Positions 63,103 to 64,000 of a stretch of DNA of 64,000 nt are shown piece by piece. Position 1 is the first letter of the stretch. Each line of letters begins with the position of its first letter. The DNA is from Tubulanus polymorphus (Eukaryota; Nemertea; Palaeonemertea; Tubulaniformes; Tubulanidae): assembly GCF_964204645.1 (NCBI RefSeq), contig NC_134028.1, positions 12,195,001-12,259,000 on the forward strand, written 5' to 3'. The notes beneath the pieces were generated by a model, which was given only the letters and a program-made list of their open reading frames with translations, ran no database searches and was not told where the DNA came from. Made by a program: the position numbers and the translations under genes.

Positions 63103-63862
63103 CTTAGCAAGAGTCCCACAGGCCTTGTACCTTCATGACACAGTAGAAGAAGAATGATTCAGTATTCAAAGTTTTACGGAATGATTTACATTGTAACGAT
63201 GTAACAAGTTTTAAAATAGTTAAGAGATATAGGCTATGTGGCGATAATGTTCATTTTCTGTTAATATATCCTTACATGAAAAGACAAGCTCATTTTAGCT
63301 GCCCCAAGGATCACACTACATGAAAAAATGCATCAAGAATTGGTGTAGGCATCATGCTGAAAATAAATCCAAGATGGATGGGAACCCTGGTGGACACAAG
63401 GGGGAAGACATTTCACCTACCAAAATTCTTACACCTAGTATCTTGAAAATGCATCAAAAATTGCTGGCCGTTTCGTGCTAGAAATTCAAGATGGCTGACC
63501 TGGCGGCCATATTTGAAGGCCGATGACCTCCATATACAAAAGGCATGGACAGCTTGACCCTGATCCTCACACCAAACTTTGTGGAAATCCATCAAGAATT
63601 GCGGGCTGCATCGTGCAAACAAGAAATTCAAACAAGAAATTCAACATGGCCACCCCAATGGCAGCCATGTTTGATCACCAATGACATTTTTTTTACAATA
63701 TGGGTGGACATCTCGCCAGACCCAATCTTCATGCTAATTTTCAAAAAGATTCATCGCAAATTACAGGCGAATTACTGACACTGTGTCGAATTCAATTCAA
63801 TTTAGAGGTCCTGGCTTAGGCCTATGTAATAGGAGTCAATTCAGATTCGACTTTCTGAAAAA
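63103..63862 (+). repeat. R3 dispersed repeat, copy 2
   Basis: Direct counterpart of 57095-57850, about 6 kb downstream. After it, the last 80 bp (GTGCTTCTTAGTTTG, TGATACGACCGCACCCGCG) match 58975-59030. Confidence 0.8.
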
Positions 63863-64000
63863 CCAGCACAGATGCCTATTCAAATCATATGTAATTAAAA
63901 AGTGCTTCTTAGTTTGATGTCCCTGTTTTCATCACGCATGTGGTTAAAATTATTGTTTACATCGAACGTCTTCAACAGCTGATACGACCGCACCCGCGTC

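Overview
This is a metazoan nuclear DNA window, AT-rich and dense in repeats. The kingdom is clear from the spliceosomal exon signatures and from the repertoire of animal retroelements (BEL/Pao, Ty3/gypsy, DIRS, several non-LTR families, Penelope-like) and DNA transposons (piggyBac-type MITE, hAT, Tc1/mariner-like). The frequent TAGGCCTA-type words and the DIRS/BEL mixture make a marine invertebrate, perhaps an echinoderm or another ambulacrarian, my best guess; this is inference, not proof. No rRNA, tRNA, CRISPR array or bacterial-type operon was seen.

Layout. 0-18 kb: MITEs (1.0 kb piggyBac type, 4.2 kb GC-rich), a 45-bp perfect palindrome (5.4 kb), LINE endonuclease/RT fossils on the minus strand (4.9, 6.2-7.1, 9.1-10.4 kb), a mariner-like transposase fossil (8.6-9.0 kb), a 145-bp tandem repeat (10.4-11.2 kb), Penelope-like hammerhead-type motifs (11.3-11.7 kb) and a foldback element (15.4-16.1 kb). 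18-22 kb: one LINE split by a 1.2-kb hAT-like element with a 5-bp target duplication. 27.7-33.1 kb: a BEL/Pao element nested in a dispersed repeat that I call R1. 36.9-38.6 kb: a LINE with an ORF1-like region and an endonuclease. 39.6-48.9 kb: gypsy remnants around an apparently complete 6.15-kb DIRS element (40125-46275). 50-64 kb: several repeat families (R1-R7) in direct copies.

Host gene. On the minus strand I can read a chain of short exons with good splice sites: 59878-59958, 53789-53854, 51553-51709, 34830-34979, 34309-34355, and a possible last exon at 27279-27302 followed by AATAAA. Five of them join in compatible reading phase throughout. If real, this is the 3' part of an unrecognised host gene of more than 33 kb whose introns contain the DIRS, gypsy, BEL and LINE insertions. 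None of these exons is long enough to stand out as an ORF. Shorter or less certain candidate exons lie at 25081-25117, 13941-14197 and 13168-13413.

The only elements that look recent or potentially functional are the DIRS element (three long open ORFs, 122-bp terminal inverted repeats identical by eye) and perhaps the piggyBac-type MITE. Almost every other coding trace is broken by stops, frameshifts or truncation.
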